Source: Clostridia bacterium (GTDB taxonomy: Bacteria > Bacillota > Clostridia > Christensenellales > Borkfalkiaceae). From it: a DNA stretch of 35,367 bases. Of this stretch, positions 8,056 to 16,472 are shown piece by piece. Positions within the stretch are counted from its first letter, which is position 1; each line of letters opens with the position of its first letter. Made by a program: the position numbers and the translations under genes. The stretch lies in assembly GCA_017471945.1 (NCBI GenBank), contig JAFURH010000024.1, positions 1-35,367 of the forward strand, written 5' to 3'. The notes beneath the pieces are model-generated. The model made no database searches and had not been told where the DNA came from. It saw nothing but the letters and a program-made list of their open reading frames with translations.

Positions 8056-8477
8056 ATGATTTATCAATTAAAAGATTTCAGAACAGGGAAAGCAGAAAAC
8101 GAGCGAAAGACAACGGTGGAAATTATCGAAAAAGACGGTTGACTTTTGTCTTTACGGCAGAAAATTCCAAATATTATTGTCCTTATAAGGGGGTATACAA
8201 TAAAATTCATTCCAACGGAGATATTTGCGAGATTTTAATAGGAACAGATCCTAATCGTAAAGAATATTACGAAATAGAAATTAGCCCGAATAACGATGTA
8301 ATGTTGGCAAAAATATCGGCAAAGGGACTTCCTAAAAGGAGACGGGCAAGGGTGTGTTTGGGGATGATGAAAAAGCAGAAAAAAAGTTTTGATTTTGCGA
8401 GTTTTGAAAATGAAATATCTTTTTTGCTCCGACGTTTATTGACGTCGGACGTTTTTATTAAAATAATATTCCTTTGA
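8056..8477 (+). pseudogene. CBM9/DOMON-like carbohydrate-binding protein, frameshifted
   Basis: The ATG at 8056 opens 28 codons ending at TGA 8140-8142. The reading continues one frame over as LTFVFTAENSKYYCPYKGVY, then DICEILIGTDPNRKEYYEIE and ISPNNDVMLAKIS, a pattern typical of family 9-like carbohydrate-binding proteins in Firmicutes. One extra G in the GG at 8137-8138 would restore Asp-Gly-Leu-Thr-Phe. After about 8330 the frame turns into a basic, family-unlike tail and stops early, compared with about 200 residues in the family. A second indel between 8330 and 8400 is likely; fragments such as GDDEKAEKKF occur in another frame. Judging by its position it would bind a ligand related to the nanA operon. 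Confidence 0.65.
8428..8455 (+). terminator. Probable terminator after the AraC/CBM9-like unit
   Basis: A perfect 8-bp stem, TCCGACGT (8428-8435) and ACGTCGGA (8442-8449), with a 6-base loop is followed by CGTTTTTA. It overlaps the degenerate end of the CBM9-like frame. That suggests the original gene ended before this point or that the frame runs into the terminator by frameshift. Confidence 0.65.
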
Positions 8478-8638
8478 AAAAATTAAAGGATAATTCGTTC
8501 TTTTTTGCTGAAATTCTAGTATTTCCTCGATTTTTCGCGAGAATATTTATTTTTTGAGAAATAAAAAGAGAAGATTGAGGAATAAGAGGAATGGGAATAA
8601 ATAGGTTAAAAATCGTCAATTTTTATATTCTTTTTGCG

Positions 8639-8667
8639 TTGAATTTCGTGAAATTATACTGTATAAT
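8639..8667 (+). promoter_or_regulatory. Sigma-A-type promoter of the second AraC gene
   Basis: TTGAAT (8639-8644) and TATAAT (8662-8667) are separated by 17 bp, and the start codon follows about 30 bp later. The stretch before it (8480-8638) is AT-rich with no gene visible. It may hold regulator sites, but I see no convincing operator there. Confidence 0.72.
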
Positions 8668-8697
8668 AGTTATACGGGAATTGGGGAAAGGGGGAAA

Positions 8698-9507
8698 GTG
8701 ATTTTGCAAGATGTTATTAAATTTCCTGAAACGTTAAATTATAACTTTCATTTTTTGCATTGTGGCTTTGAAAACGGGGCGGATTTAGAAAAGAAAAGTT
8801 CGTATTATGAGCGTTTCGTCATTAGCTATTTAATAGACGGTCGGGGAACGGTTACTATGGATGGAAAATCGTTTTCTATTGAGAAGGGTGATCTGTATTT
8901 TATCGTACCTAGTTTGATTGCACAAAAAACGACAAAAGCAAATCCGTATCAATATTATTACGTTGCGATTTCGGGTCCCGATTGTGAGGAAATATTTGTT
9001 CGCGCAGGGTATTCTAAAGGAAATCCCGTTATAAAGTTAAACGACGATTTCGTTAAAGACTTGATGGAGGATATTTGCAATACTTCAAGGGATTTATCTT
9101 TTTCGTCTATGCTGAAAATGCGCATTTCCTTTTTGCAATTGTTAGAATATTTATATGATAAAAACAAACAAAATACAATTCCTATATCCAACAAGCCGAG
9201 TTTACTGGTAGAGAGCATTAAGCAATATATAGAAATGAATTATCAAAACAGCTTTTTGATAAGTAATTTAGTGGAGATGATGCACTATACGCAACCCTAC
9301 CTTTCAAGGGTGTTCAAGGAAAAGTGTGGAAAGACGATAAAGGCGTATATTACGGAATTTAGAATTAATAAGGCTTGTTATTTGTTGCGCAACTCGGCTT
9401 TGAACGTTTTGGAAATCGCGTTAGAGGTCGGTTTTCAAGACGTTTCTACTTTTTGTCGGGCGTTTAAACGCTGCAAAGGGTGTTCCCCGAAGAAATTTGG
9501 GAAATAA
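8698..9507 (+). CDS. AraC-family transcriptional regulator of the import/surface block
   Basis: A protein of about 269 aa with an N-terminal cupin-like domain (SYLIDGRGTV, then EKGDLYFIVP) and a C-terminal AraC DNA-binding domain (about 170-269). The second helix-turn-helix contains ALEVGFQDVSTFCRAFKR and the domain ends PKKFGK. The start is a non-ATG codon: GTG 8698 lies 7 bases after GGGGAAAG, and TTG 8704 lies 9 bases after AGGGGG. Both fit, so the exact N-terminus is open by two residues. It has its own promoter and lies 63 bp before the sugar-binding lipoprotein, so it probably controls the transporter and surface genes that follow. Confidence 0.9.
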   Translation: MILQDVIKFPETLNYNFHFLHCGFENGADLEKKSSYYERFVISYLIDGRGTVTMDGKSFSIEKGDLYFIVPSLIAQKTTKANPYQYYYVAISGPDCEEIFVRAGYSKGNPVIKLNDDFVKDLMEDICNTSRDLSFSSMLKMRISFLQLLEYLYDKNKQNTIPISNKPSLLVESIKQYIEMNYQNSFLISNLVEMMHYTQPYLSRVFKEKCGKTIKAYITEFRINKACYLLRNSALNVLEIALEVGFQDVSTFCRAFKRCKGCSPKKFGK

Positions 9508-9517
9508 AGGAAAAGGG

Positions 9518-9558
9518 TAATATTGTCGGCGGAATTTCGCTAAATTTAAACAATATTA
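9518..9558. promoter_or_regulatory. Inverted repeat between the AraC gene and the binding-protein gene
   Basis: TAATATTGT (9518-9526) and ACAATATTA (9550-9558) are perfect reverse complements, 9 bp each and 23 bp apart, and they end two bases before the Shine-Dalgarno sequence of the binding-protein gene. The repeat could be an operator, an mRNA hairpin limiting transcription or translation, or an RNA-processing site that raises binding-protein levels. The sequence does not decide between these. Confidence 0.45.
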
Positions 9559-9570
9559 TAAAGGAATATT

Positions 9571-11343
9571 ATGAAAATAAAGAAAGGGTTGGCTTTAATT
9601 TTGGCAATATGTTCGATGGCGACGTTTGCCTCGTGCGGATTTGACGAGGACTCTTCCTCGAATGGTGGGGTAAAAAATGTTTACAACGTTGAATCCAAAA
9701 CGAAAACAAAGTTGCAAGTAATCCACTTTGACGGTGGGGTAGGGCATATTTGGTTGGACCAAGCCGCTGAACGTTTTGCAAAGCAATATAAGGATAAGGT
9801 TTATGCAAAGGGCAAAACGGGGATTTGGGTTGATTTTACGAATACAATGACTATCGACACGGCGACAATGTCTCAGCAGGATTACGACGTGTATATTTGT
9901 GAACGCTTTACCACCCCGAACGCGTTGGCGCAAGGCGGTTCGGTTTTGCCGTTAGACGATATCGTTAAGGATGAAACGCGAGAAGGCGGTTCGTTGGAAA
10001 GCAAGTTGTTCGAGCAGGTCAAAGGCGGTATGAAAGGGAATGACGGCAAGTATTACGGGCTTCCGCATTATGAATCTTATGGCGGCTTTTCGTATTTGAC
10101 GCAGACTTTTGACGAATGCTTGGCTTATTTTGCGGCGGAAGACGAAACGAATATAGAAGAATTCCCATCCGCTTATGGCACGGCGAATTTTGTTTCAACC
10201 TTAGAGGCAAAGCGCTCGAACGGTCCCGACGGAAAACCTGATACTGAGGACGACGGTATGCCTTGTTCTATCGAGGAATTGATTATTTTAATGGATTATT
10301 TCAAGCAAACGACTCCTTATGCGCCGATTGCTTTGTCGGGATCTTGCGATAATTATATCAATTATACCATTTCCGGCTTGTGGGCGTCCTTAGCGGGGGC
10401 GGAGCAAATGCGCAATTATTATAATTGTGAAGGGGAAATCGAGATAGTAGACGGTTATTATGACGAGCCGTTATTTAAGGGAATTGATTATATCAAAAAG
10501 CCCAAAACGAAAAAAGTGCAGCTGAATGGCTCTAACGGGTATTTGGGAAATGATATGGTCGCAAAATATTATGCTTTGGCGTTATTTGAAATTATACAAA
10601 AAGAAGGTTTTTATTGCGACGACGCTTACATAAGCACCCGTTCTCATTACGACGGGCAATTTAATATTTATTTAGGCGGTACGGGTATTTACAAAAAGGC
10701 GGCAATTTTGGTAGAGGCGAGCTATTGGCATAACGAAGCGAAAAAGGCAAAATGTTTTGATCAATACGAATTGTTAAAGCAAGCTTCGGCTGATAATTTG
10801 GATTTCTGTTTTATGCCTTTGCCGACAAACTATTATACTGAAGGAGCGACGGGGAAGGATTCTTGCTTTTTGGATATTTCGCAAACCTTTACCGTTATCA
10901 ACGGCAACTTAAAAAATAATGACGAAGAAAGGGAAGCTGCGAAGGACTTTGTGAGATTTTTATATTCGGAGTCGGAATTGAAAGCCTTTACGGTGGAAAC
11001 GGGTATAGGACGAGCGATTGATTATGATTTAAGCGCGGAGGAAGAGGCAAAGCTTCCTACCTTCTATCGTCGAATTTGGAACTCTCGTGATAATAACGCA
11101 GGAAGTAATTTGATTATGCTTTCGGGAACGACTTCTGCGTTCCGTCAGGTTTGGTCGTCTATCAATATTCACTTGTCCTCAGATACTCTTAGTCCCTACG
11201 CAAAGAATTCTTCGCCGTTCTCGCATTTTAGAAAACAAGATTGGGATGACAAAAGCGGAATGTACGTTTACGGGACGAAAACGGTCTTTGATGAATTAAA
11301 GATTACGAAAGACGAGTGGGCAAAAATATATCGTGAAGAGTAA
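9571..11343 (+). CDS. ABC sugar transporter substrate-binding lipoprotein (CUT1)
   Basis: A 590-aa extracellular solute-binding protein anchored as a lipoprotein. Its signal peptide ends in the lipobox FASC with Cys22, followed by an acidic/serine linker. At 590 aa it is longer than common maltose-type binding proteins (about 400-450 aa) and closer to the LplA-like group used for larger oligosaccharides. Two CUT1 permease genes follow directly. No ATPase gene is present here, so a shared MsmX/UgpC-type ATPase elsewhere in the genome is expected. The RBS is AAAGGA, five bases before the ATG. The ligand is unknown; the downstream glycosidases suggest a decorated oligosaccharide. Confidence 0.9.
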   Translation: MKIKKGLALILAICSMATFASCGFDEDSSSNGGVKNVYNVESKTKTKLQVIHFDGGVGHIWLDQAAERFAKQYKDKVYAKGKTGIWVDFTNTMTIDTATMSQQDYDVYICERFTTPNALAQGGSVLPLDDIVKDETREGGSLESKLFEQVKGGMKGNDGKYYGLPHYESYGGFSYLTQTFDECLAYFAAEDETNIEEFPSAYGTANFVSTLEAKRSNGPDGKPDTEDDGMPCSIEELIILMDYFKQTTPYAPIALSGSCDNYINYTISGLWASLAGAEQMRNYYNCEGEIEIVDGYYDEPLFKGIDYIKKPKTKKVQLNGSNGYLGNDMVAKYYALALFEIIQKEGFYCDDAYISTRSHYDGQFNIYLGGTGIYKKAAILVEASYWHNEAKKAKCFDQYELLKQASADNLDFCFMPLPTNYYTEGATGKDSCFLDISQTFTVINGNLKNNDEEREAAKDFVRFLYSESELKAFTVETGIGRAIDYDLSAEEEAKLPTFYRRIWNSRDNNAGSNLIMLSGTTSAFRQVWSSINIHLSSDTLSPYAKNSSPFSHFRKQDWDDKSGMYVYGTKTVFDELKITKDEWAKIYREE

Positions 11344-11367
11344 GATATTCGCTTGGAGGAAAAGACT

Positions 11368-12339
11368 TTGGAAATTGTAGGTACAGAAAAAAAGAAGAAG
11401 ATGGGAAAAATTCACGCGTCGCGGATGAAATTTTACGTGTTGATGTTTCTTCCCTTGATTATTCAATTTCTTATATTTTATGTGTATTTGAATTTCAGCT
11501 CTATTGTATTGGCTTTTCAAAAATATACAAAAAATATAAACGGATTGGGGCATACGGTAGATTTCGTATGGTTTAAAAATTTTGCAACGGCATTTGACTT
11601 TCTTTTTTCCGCGCGGGCAGGAGAGATGTTGGGAAATTCCCTTATTCTTTATGCAGTTAATTTGATTATTGTGACGAGCTTGGCACTTTTTTTCAGCTAT
11701 TATATTGCAAAAAAGTATATGTTATCAGGGCTTTTTAGGGTAATCTTATATTTGCCTACGATTGTTTCCGGCACGGTTATGGCGATTTTATATCAATATA
11801 TAGTGACCGACGTATACATTGGCATTGCGTCTACGTTCACAGATGAGGTTGTTTTGGGCCTTTTGGATTCAAGCAAAACTTCTGAATTTTTGACCATCTT
11901 GATTTTTAATGTGTGGGTGGGATTTGGCGCGAACGTAATGATATACACGGGAACTATGAGCGGTATCAACGAATCGTTGGTAGAATCGGCGCAATTAGAG
12001 GGCGTAAACAGCCTCCAAGAGCTTTGGTATATTTACATTCCTTTGATTTATCCTACCTTGATTACCTTTATCGTCACGGGGATGACGGGTATATTCACGA
12101 ACCAAATGAGTCTGTTTACTTTTTACGGGCAGACAGGGTCAAACTTTGAGGTGGATGTGTTTGGATATTATTTTTATCGTTTAACGCAAGACGCGAGCGT
12201 TAATTTGTATCCGCAGGCCAAGCCTATGTATTCTTATCCTGAATTGTCGGCGTTAGGGTTGATTATCACTTTAATCGTAGCGCCTATCACGTTAATAACG
12301 AGAAAGCTAATGGAGAAATACGGGCCGAGCGTTGATTAA
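11368..12339 (+). CDS. ABC sugar transporter permease 1 (CUT1)
   Basis: A 323-aa inner-membrane permease. I start it at TTG 11368, because GGAGGA at 11355-11360 lies 7 bases before it; a longer frame from TTG 11353 would place the RBS inside the gene. The lysine-rich N-terminus is followed by about six membrane helices. The EAA loop that contacts the ATPase is at ESAQLEGVNSLQELWYIYIP in the second half. It forms a heterodimer with the next permease and takes substrate from the lipoprotein before it. It ends 10 bases before the next start, with that gene's RBS overlapping its stop region. Confidence 0.92.
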   Translation: MEIVGTEKKKKMGKIHASRMKFYVLMFLPLIIQFLIFYVYLNFSSIVLAFQKYTKNINGLGHTVDFVWFKNFATAFDFLFSARAGEMLGNSLILYAVNLIIVTSLALFFSYYIAKKYMLSGLFRVILYLPTIVSGTVMAILYQYIVTDVYIGIASTFTDEVVLGLLDSSKTSEFLTILIFNVWVGFGANVMIYTGTMSGINESLVESAQLEGVNSLQELWYIYIPLIYPTLITFIVTGMTGIFTNQMSLFTFYGQTGSNFEVDVFGYYFYRLTQDASVNLYPQAKPMYSYPELSALGLIITLIVAPITLITRKLMEKYGPSVD

Positions 12340-12349
12340 GGAGACGAAA

Positions 12350-13303
12350 ATGAGTAAGATAAAAAGAAAGAATAGAAAGATTAATTTTTTTACAATTTGT
12401 ATATGCGTCATCCTAGCGCTTTATTCTGTTTCCATTATCAGCGTATTGATTTGGGCGTTGATTACTTCTTTGAAAGCGTCTGTGGACTTTGGAATACTCG
12501 GCAACGTGTTAGGCTTCCCCGATTTGAAATATTCGGCGGATGAAGTACGGTTGGCGAATTATTTCAGAATTTTTAGTAAGTTTACGATTGTGACGGGAAA
12601 CGCCACTTATTTTTCCGATTTGTTTGGGCGGATTGTTATTCCCGGTCAAAGAGTGGATTTTTTCGGATTGATTTTCAATACGATTATCTATGCGGTGGTT
12701 TGTTCGTTCGTACACTCCTTTGCCACGATGGTAGCAGGATATCTTTGTGCGAAATTCAAGTATAAATTCAGCGGATTCGTTTATAACCTTTTGTTGATCG
12801 TTATGATTATTCCCATTATTGGAACGGGACCTGCTACGTTGGTTTTACTTCGTAATTTAGGGCTGTATAGTACATATGCAGGAATGATTATATTAAATCT
12901 TAATTGTACCGGTATGTATTTCTTTGTTTATTATGCGTTTATGAAAGGCTTGTCGGATACCTATATAGAGGCGGCGGAGATAGACGGGGCTTCACAGCTT
13001 ACGATTTTCTTTAAAATCATTGTGCCTCTGTCCTCTAAAATCCTGTTTACGGTCGTGCTGATTGCTTTTATTGGGTCGTGGAACGATTATCAAACGCCGC
13101 TTTTGTATTATCCCGATAAACCGACGTTGGCGTACGGTATATATTATATGTCGAATAATACCTCCGACGCGACGTATGAAACGTCACAACTGACTCAGCG
13201 GGTTGCAGGCTGTATGATATTGGCGCTTCCGATGGTTTTATTGTTTACGTTGTGTCAAGATATTATTTTAGGAAACTTGTCGATGGGTGGCTTGAAGGAA
13301 TAG
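12350..13303 (+). CDS. ABC sugar transporter permease 2 (CUT1)
   Basis: A 317-aa partner permease with about six membrane helices. It has a clear EAA motif (EAAEIDGASQLTIFFKIIVP), as in MalG/LplC-type proteins. The start ATG 12350 follows AAGGAG at 12338-12343; an in-frame TTG six codons earlier has no RBS. The segment between helices 1 and 2 (about residues 45-95) is long and is predicted to face the outside. It completes the importer with the two genes before it. Transport needs an ATPase encoded elsewhere. Confidence 0.92.
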   Translation: MSKIKRKNRKINFFTICICVILALYSVSIISVLIWALITSLKASVDFGILGNVLGFPDLKYSADEVRLANYFRIFSKFTIVTGNATYFSDLFGRIVIPGQRVDFFGLIFNTIIYAVVCSFVHSFATMVAGYLCAKFKYKFSGFVYNLLLIVMIIPIIGTGPATLVLLRNLGLYSTYAGMIILNLNCTGMYFFVYYAFMKGLSDTYIEAAEIDGASQLTIFFKIIVPLSSKILFTVVLIAFIGSWNDYQTPLLYYPDKPTLAYGIYYMSNNTSDATYETSQLTQRVAGCMILALPMVLLFTLCQDIILGNLSMGGLKE

Positions 13304-13337
13304 CCTGACAAGGTGTAATGAAAAGGTGTAATATTAA

Positions 13338-13355
13338 TAATTATTCTAATAATTA
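13338..13355. promoter_or_regulatory. Perfect AT-rich palindrome before the secreted-protein gene
   Basis: TAATTATT and AATAATTA flank CT, giving an 8-2-8 hyphenated palindrome of 18 bp in the 81-bp gap between the permease and the 1025-aa protein. A decamer-like phrase, AAGGTGTAAT, occurs twice just before it (from about 13309 and 13323). It may be a regulator site or a weak mRNA structure separating importer and surface gene expression. Confidence 0.35.
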
Positions 13356-13384
13356 AATCCATAGATATTACAAAGCAAGGAAAG

Positions 13385-16300
13385 ATGAAGAAAAAAAATA
13401 AATGGATTATATCCGTAATCGCTACAATCGCCATAGCAATTTGTCTTGTGCTTGGCGGCGAGTTATCCTATCAGGACACCAAAGCGGAAGAATACGTTTT
13501 GAGCGGTATAAAGAATACGTATTGTGTCGGCGAAACGATAATCGTAGAAGAAAAAATGGATATTGAGGTCAACGGTACAAGCGTTGAAGGCGAAAATCCC
13601 AAATTTATTACGCCGAGCGGTGTCGTTTATGGGGAAGGCTCTTACACGTTGACGGAGTTGGGCGAATATCAGTTATATTATTTTGCTAATTATGAAAGTA
13701 AGGAAATTTCCGCAAGCAAAACAATTATTGTCAATGAATACTCGTGGGGATATTCGGATAGAAGTAGCGCCGTGTATGGACAATTAACGAGGCAAGAAAC
13801 CATTGCGGGGCAAGAAGACCGCATTGCAGAGGGTATTATTCTCGACCTTGCAAAAGGGGATACGTTTACCTTCGCAAAAAAATTAAATATAGAAGGCTTA
13901 AAAGAATTGGATATATGCCAAATTTATCCTGATTTGCGCGAGGAAACAACGGACGAGGCGTCCGTATCGATGGTGACGTGTAAAATCGTGGATAGCTATA
14001 ACCCCAATTTATTCGTTGAGGTTTACGTATGGGCAGAGCCGAACGGCGTGTTCTATTGTGGCGCTGGGGCAAACAACCAAACGCTCGGCGGCTTACTTGA
14101 CCACAAGGAAACGGGGAGCATTCTCTTTGAGGGGGTAAGATGGCGGTTTAGCAATAGACCTCGTTATTCCCCTACTAATGCGTACGGAAAGGCCTGCTCT
14201 TATGCGATCAATAGCAATACCGAGGGCTTTGCTCAATTTGGCGGTATGAAGTTTACAATGGATTTAGAAACAAATCGGATCTACTTAACCAATAGAATGA
14301 CCGGAGAAGACCTTATTACTGATTTGGATTCTGAGGAATTATACGGCGACAATCTATTCAAAGGCTTTATTTCCGATGAGGTTTATGCGGTGATAGAGTG
14401 CCAACGCTACGTAGCTTCGTCCGTTAATCTTCAAATAGAAAGCCTTTTGGGGTTTAAGGGCGAAGAGCTGCAAATGGTCTCTATTACGGATACTAAAGCT
14501 CCTGAAGTTATTTTATCGGTAGATAAAACGGATGAAGGCGGCGTATATATCGTAAAAGGCGAGGAATTCACTATTCCTACCCAAGTAGAGATAGCGGACG
14601 CTTCATACGTAAATGAGATGCAAGTCAACGTATATTACAATTACGGAACGAGCAGGCAAACGATTGCGTATAGTAAAGACGGAAAATTTGTTCCTAATAA
14701 GGACGGAAAGTATACCGTCGAGTATAAAGCTACGGATATTTACGGGAATTCGGGCGTAGCTACGTTGGATTTAATCGTCGTAGACGGCAATAACGGGATT
14801 GAGTTTGAAGAAAGCAAATTAGATCGGTTAGTTTTGTTGAAAGAAAACGTATTCCCTCAAATCATAGCGACTGGCAAGAATAAAGAAATTTCTTGCGAAG
14901 TATACGTAAACGCCCCTAATGGGGAAAAGATTATTTTGGGGGATAGATTGGCTTATATTCCCGAGCAAGCGGGGGAATACGAAATCGTTTACACGTTTAA
15001 AGACAACGTCTATACGAGAAGTTATTCCTATAAGCTGACCGCAAGCACGGGCGACGCTTCGTTTATCCAAAAGGAAGCCCCCCAGCTTCCCGTGTATTTT
15101 ATTAAGGACGCAAGCTATGCTTTTGAGCCTTTGTACGTGTATACCATCGGGACGAACGGATTAGAGAAAAAAGCAACGATCGTGCAAATATCCGTAGACG
15201 GAGGGAATTATCAGGCGGTTGATTCTGCAAAAACCGTAAAAATCGAAGGGAATAGCCGCATTTCCGTTAAGTATACCTACAACGACGAGGTCGTTAACGT
15301 CTACGAACGGGAAATTTTAGACGTAGGCTACGGCAAAAAGACGGGAAGAAATTATGCGGCGTATTTTCAAGGGGATTACTCGTCCGCTACGACGGCAAGC
15401 GTAGGATTTGAATATGCTTTTACCGGCACGAAATCCACTGAGGAAATGCGTTATGCGAATTTGGTTTCTCTTGCGAATTTCAAATTGTCTTTTACAATTG
15501 CGCAAGAGAAGGATAATTTCAGAAAAATCAATATACTCTTAAAGGAAGCTTGCAATCCTCTCAATTATTTGATTATTAGCTATGAAAAGACGGCGAACGA
15601 CGTAGTTTATACTGTAAAAGAGATGTATGAGGAAGCTCAGATTGTGAATCAAACCTTTAAAGGCTTTGGAAGTATGACGGCGACTCGTAGCGTCAGCTAT
15701 TCTTCAGGTTCACTTACCAACGATAACGGCAATATGGTAAAGATAACGCCTTTTGCAACGGATTTGTGCATTTTAGTTGTGCAGGTAGAGGATATTTCTG
15801 CCGAGTCGTCGGTTAAAATCAATGAATTGAACAATCAAAAATTTTCCAAAATTTATCGTGAGCAAAGTCCTATGCTGGCTGTCAATTTACCCGATAGATA
15901 CTATAAACTCAACGAGGTTTATAATATAAAACCCGCAGAATTATCTTCGGTTGCGAACATTGCCAATGCAAAGGACGTCGCGTTGACGGTGACTGCGCCG
16001 AATGGTAAAATCGCAAAGGACAGTAAAGGACTTCTTTTAGAAAACGTACCTGCCAATCAAGCGTACGTTTTACCGTTGTTGATTTCGGGATATTACCATT
16101 TTTCTTATACGTATTCCTGCGAAACAAATGCAGGCTTAAAAGAGGAGCAAACTCCTATGCTTTTGACTGTTATCGACACCGTACCGCCGGAGGCGTATTT
16201 CGTTGGGTTGGGTAGCGAAGATCTATTGACGGTAAAAGTAGGACATACGCATAAGATAAGAAAATACGTAGTAAAGGATAACGCTACGAAGTTAGAAGAT

Positions 16301-16462
16301 ATGTGGATACAGGTATCCGTGTACAGTAGCGCAGGGACGATGGTATCGGTTAATAAAGAAGCGTATACCTTTACAAAAGCAGGGTATTATACTGTATACT
16401 TATGGTGCGCAGACATAGACGGCAACGTCGCTACCGCGTATTATAATATTCAGGTAAAGTAA
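13385..16462 (+). CDS. Large secreted protein with Ig-like domains
   Basis: A 1025-aa protein with a Sec signal peptide (lysine-rich start, hydrophobic core, likely cut after DTKA near residue 35). Visible parts are an Ig-like domain (about 37-118, ending SASKTIIVNEY), a lectin- or jelly-roll-like region (about 120-360), an Ig/cadherin-like repeat beginning DTKAPEVILSV (about 370-475), further beta-rich domains, and a last repeat beginning DTVPPEAYFVG (about 930-1025). No LPXTG, lipobox or SLH anchor is seen, so it may be released or held by partners. No catalytic motif is recognised. Its place between importer and DUF4838 lipoprotein suggests glycan binding at the surface. The RBS is AAGGAAAG close to the ATG. 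Confidence 0.8.
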   Translation: MKKKNKWIISVIATIAIAICLVLGGELSYQDTKAEEYVLSGIKNTYCVGETIIVEEKMDIEVNGTSVEGENPKFITPSGVVYGEGSYTLTELGEYQLYYFANYESKEISASKTIIVNEYSWGYSDRSSAVYGQLTRQETIAGQEDRIAEGIILDLAKGDTFTFAKKLNIEGLKELDICQIYPDLREETTDEASVSMVTCKIVDSYNPNLFVEVYVWAEPNGVFYCGAGANNQTLGGLLDHKETGSILFEGVRWRFSNRPRYSPTNAYGKACSYAINSNTEGFAQFGGMKFTMDLETNRIYLTNRMTGEDLITDLDSEELYGDNLFKGFISDEVYAVIECQRYVASSVNLQIESLLGFKGEELQMVSITDTKAPEVILSVDKTDEGGVYIVKGEEFTIPTQVEIADASYVNEMQVNVYYNYGTSRQTIAYSKDGKFVPNKDGKYTVEYKATDIYGNSGVATLDLIVVDGNNGIEFEESKLDRLVLLKENVFPQIIATGKNKEISCEVYVNAPNGEKIILGDRLAYIPEQAGEYEIVYTFKDNVYTRSYSYKLTASTGDASFIQKEAPQLPVYFIKDASYAFEPLYVYTIGTNGLEKKATIVQISVDGGNYQAVDSAKTVKIEGNSRISVKYTYNDEVVNVYEREILDVGYGKKTGRNYAAYFQGDYSSATTASVGFEYAFTGTKSTEEMRYANLVSLANFKLSFTIAQEKDNFRKINILLKEACNPLNYLIISYEKTANDVVYTVKEMYEEAQIVNQTFKGFGSMTATRSVSYSSGSLTNDNGNMVKITPFATDLCILVVQVEDISAESSVKINELNNQKFSKIYREQSPMLAVNLPDRYYKLNEVYNIKPAELSSVANIANAKDVALTVTAPNGKIAKDSKGLLLENVPANQAYVLPLLISGYYHFSYTYSCETNAGLKEEQTPMLLTVIDTVPPEAYFVGLGSEDLLTVKVGHTHKIRKYVVKDNATKLEDMWIQVSVYSSAGTMVSVNKEAYTFTKAGYYTVYLWCADIDGNVATAYYNIQVK

Positions 16463-16472
16463 GGAGAAGAAG

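Noticed and set aside
8139..8477. An independent 112-aa gene starting at TTG
   Set aside because: The 28 codons before it complete the same CBM9-like domain after a one-base shift, and the TTG has no RBS.
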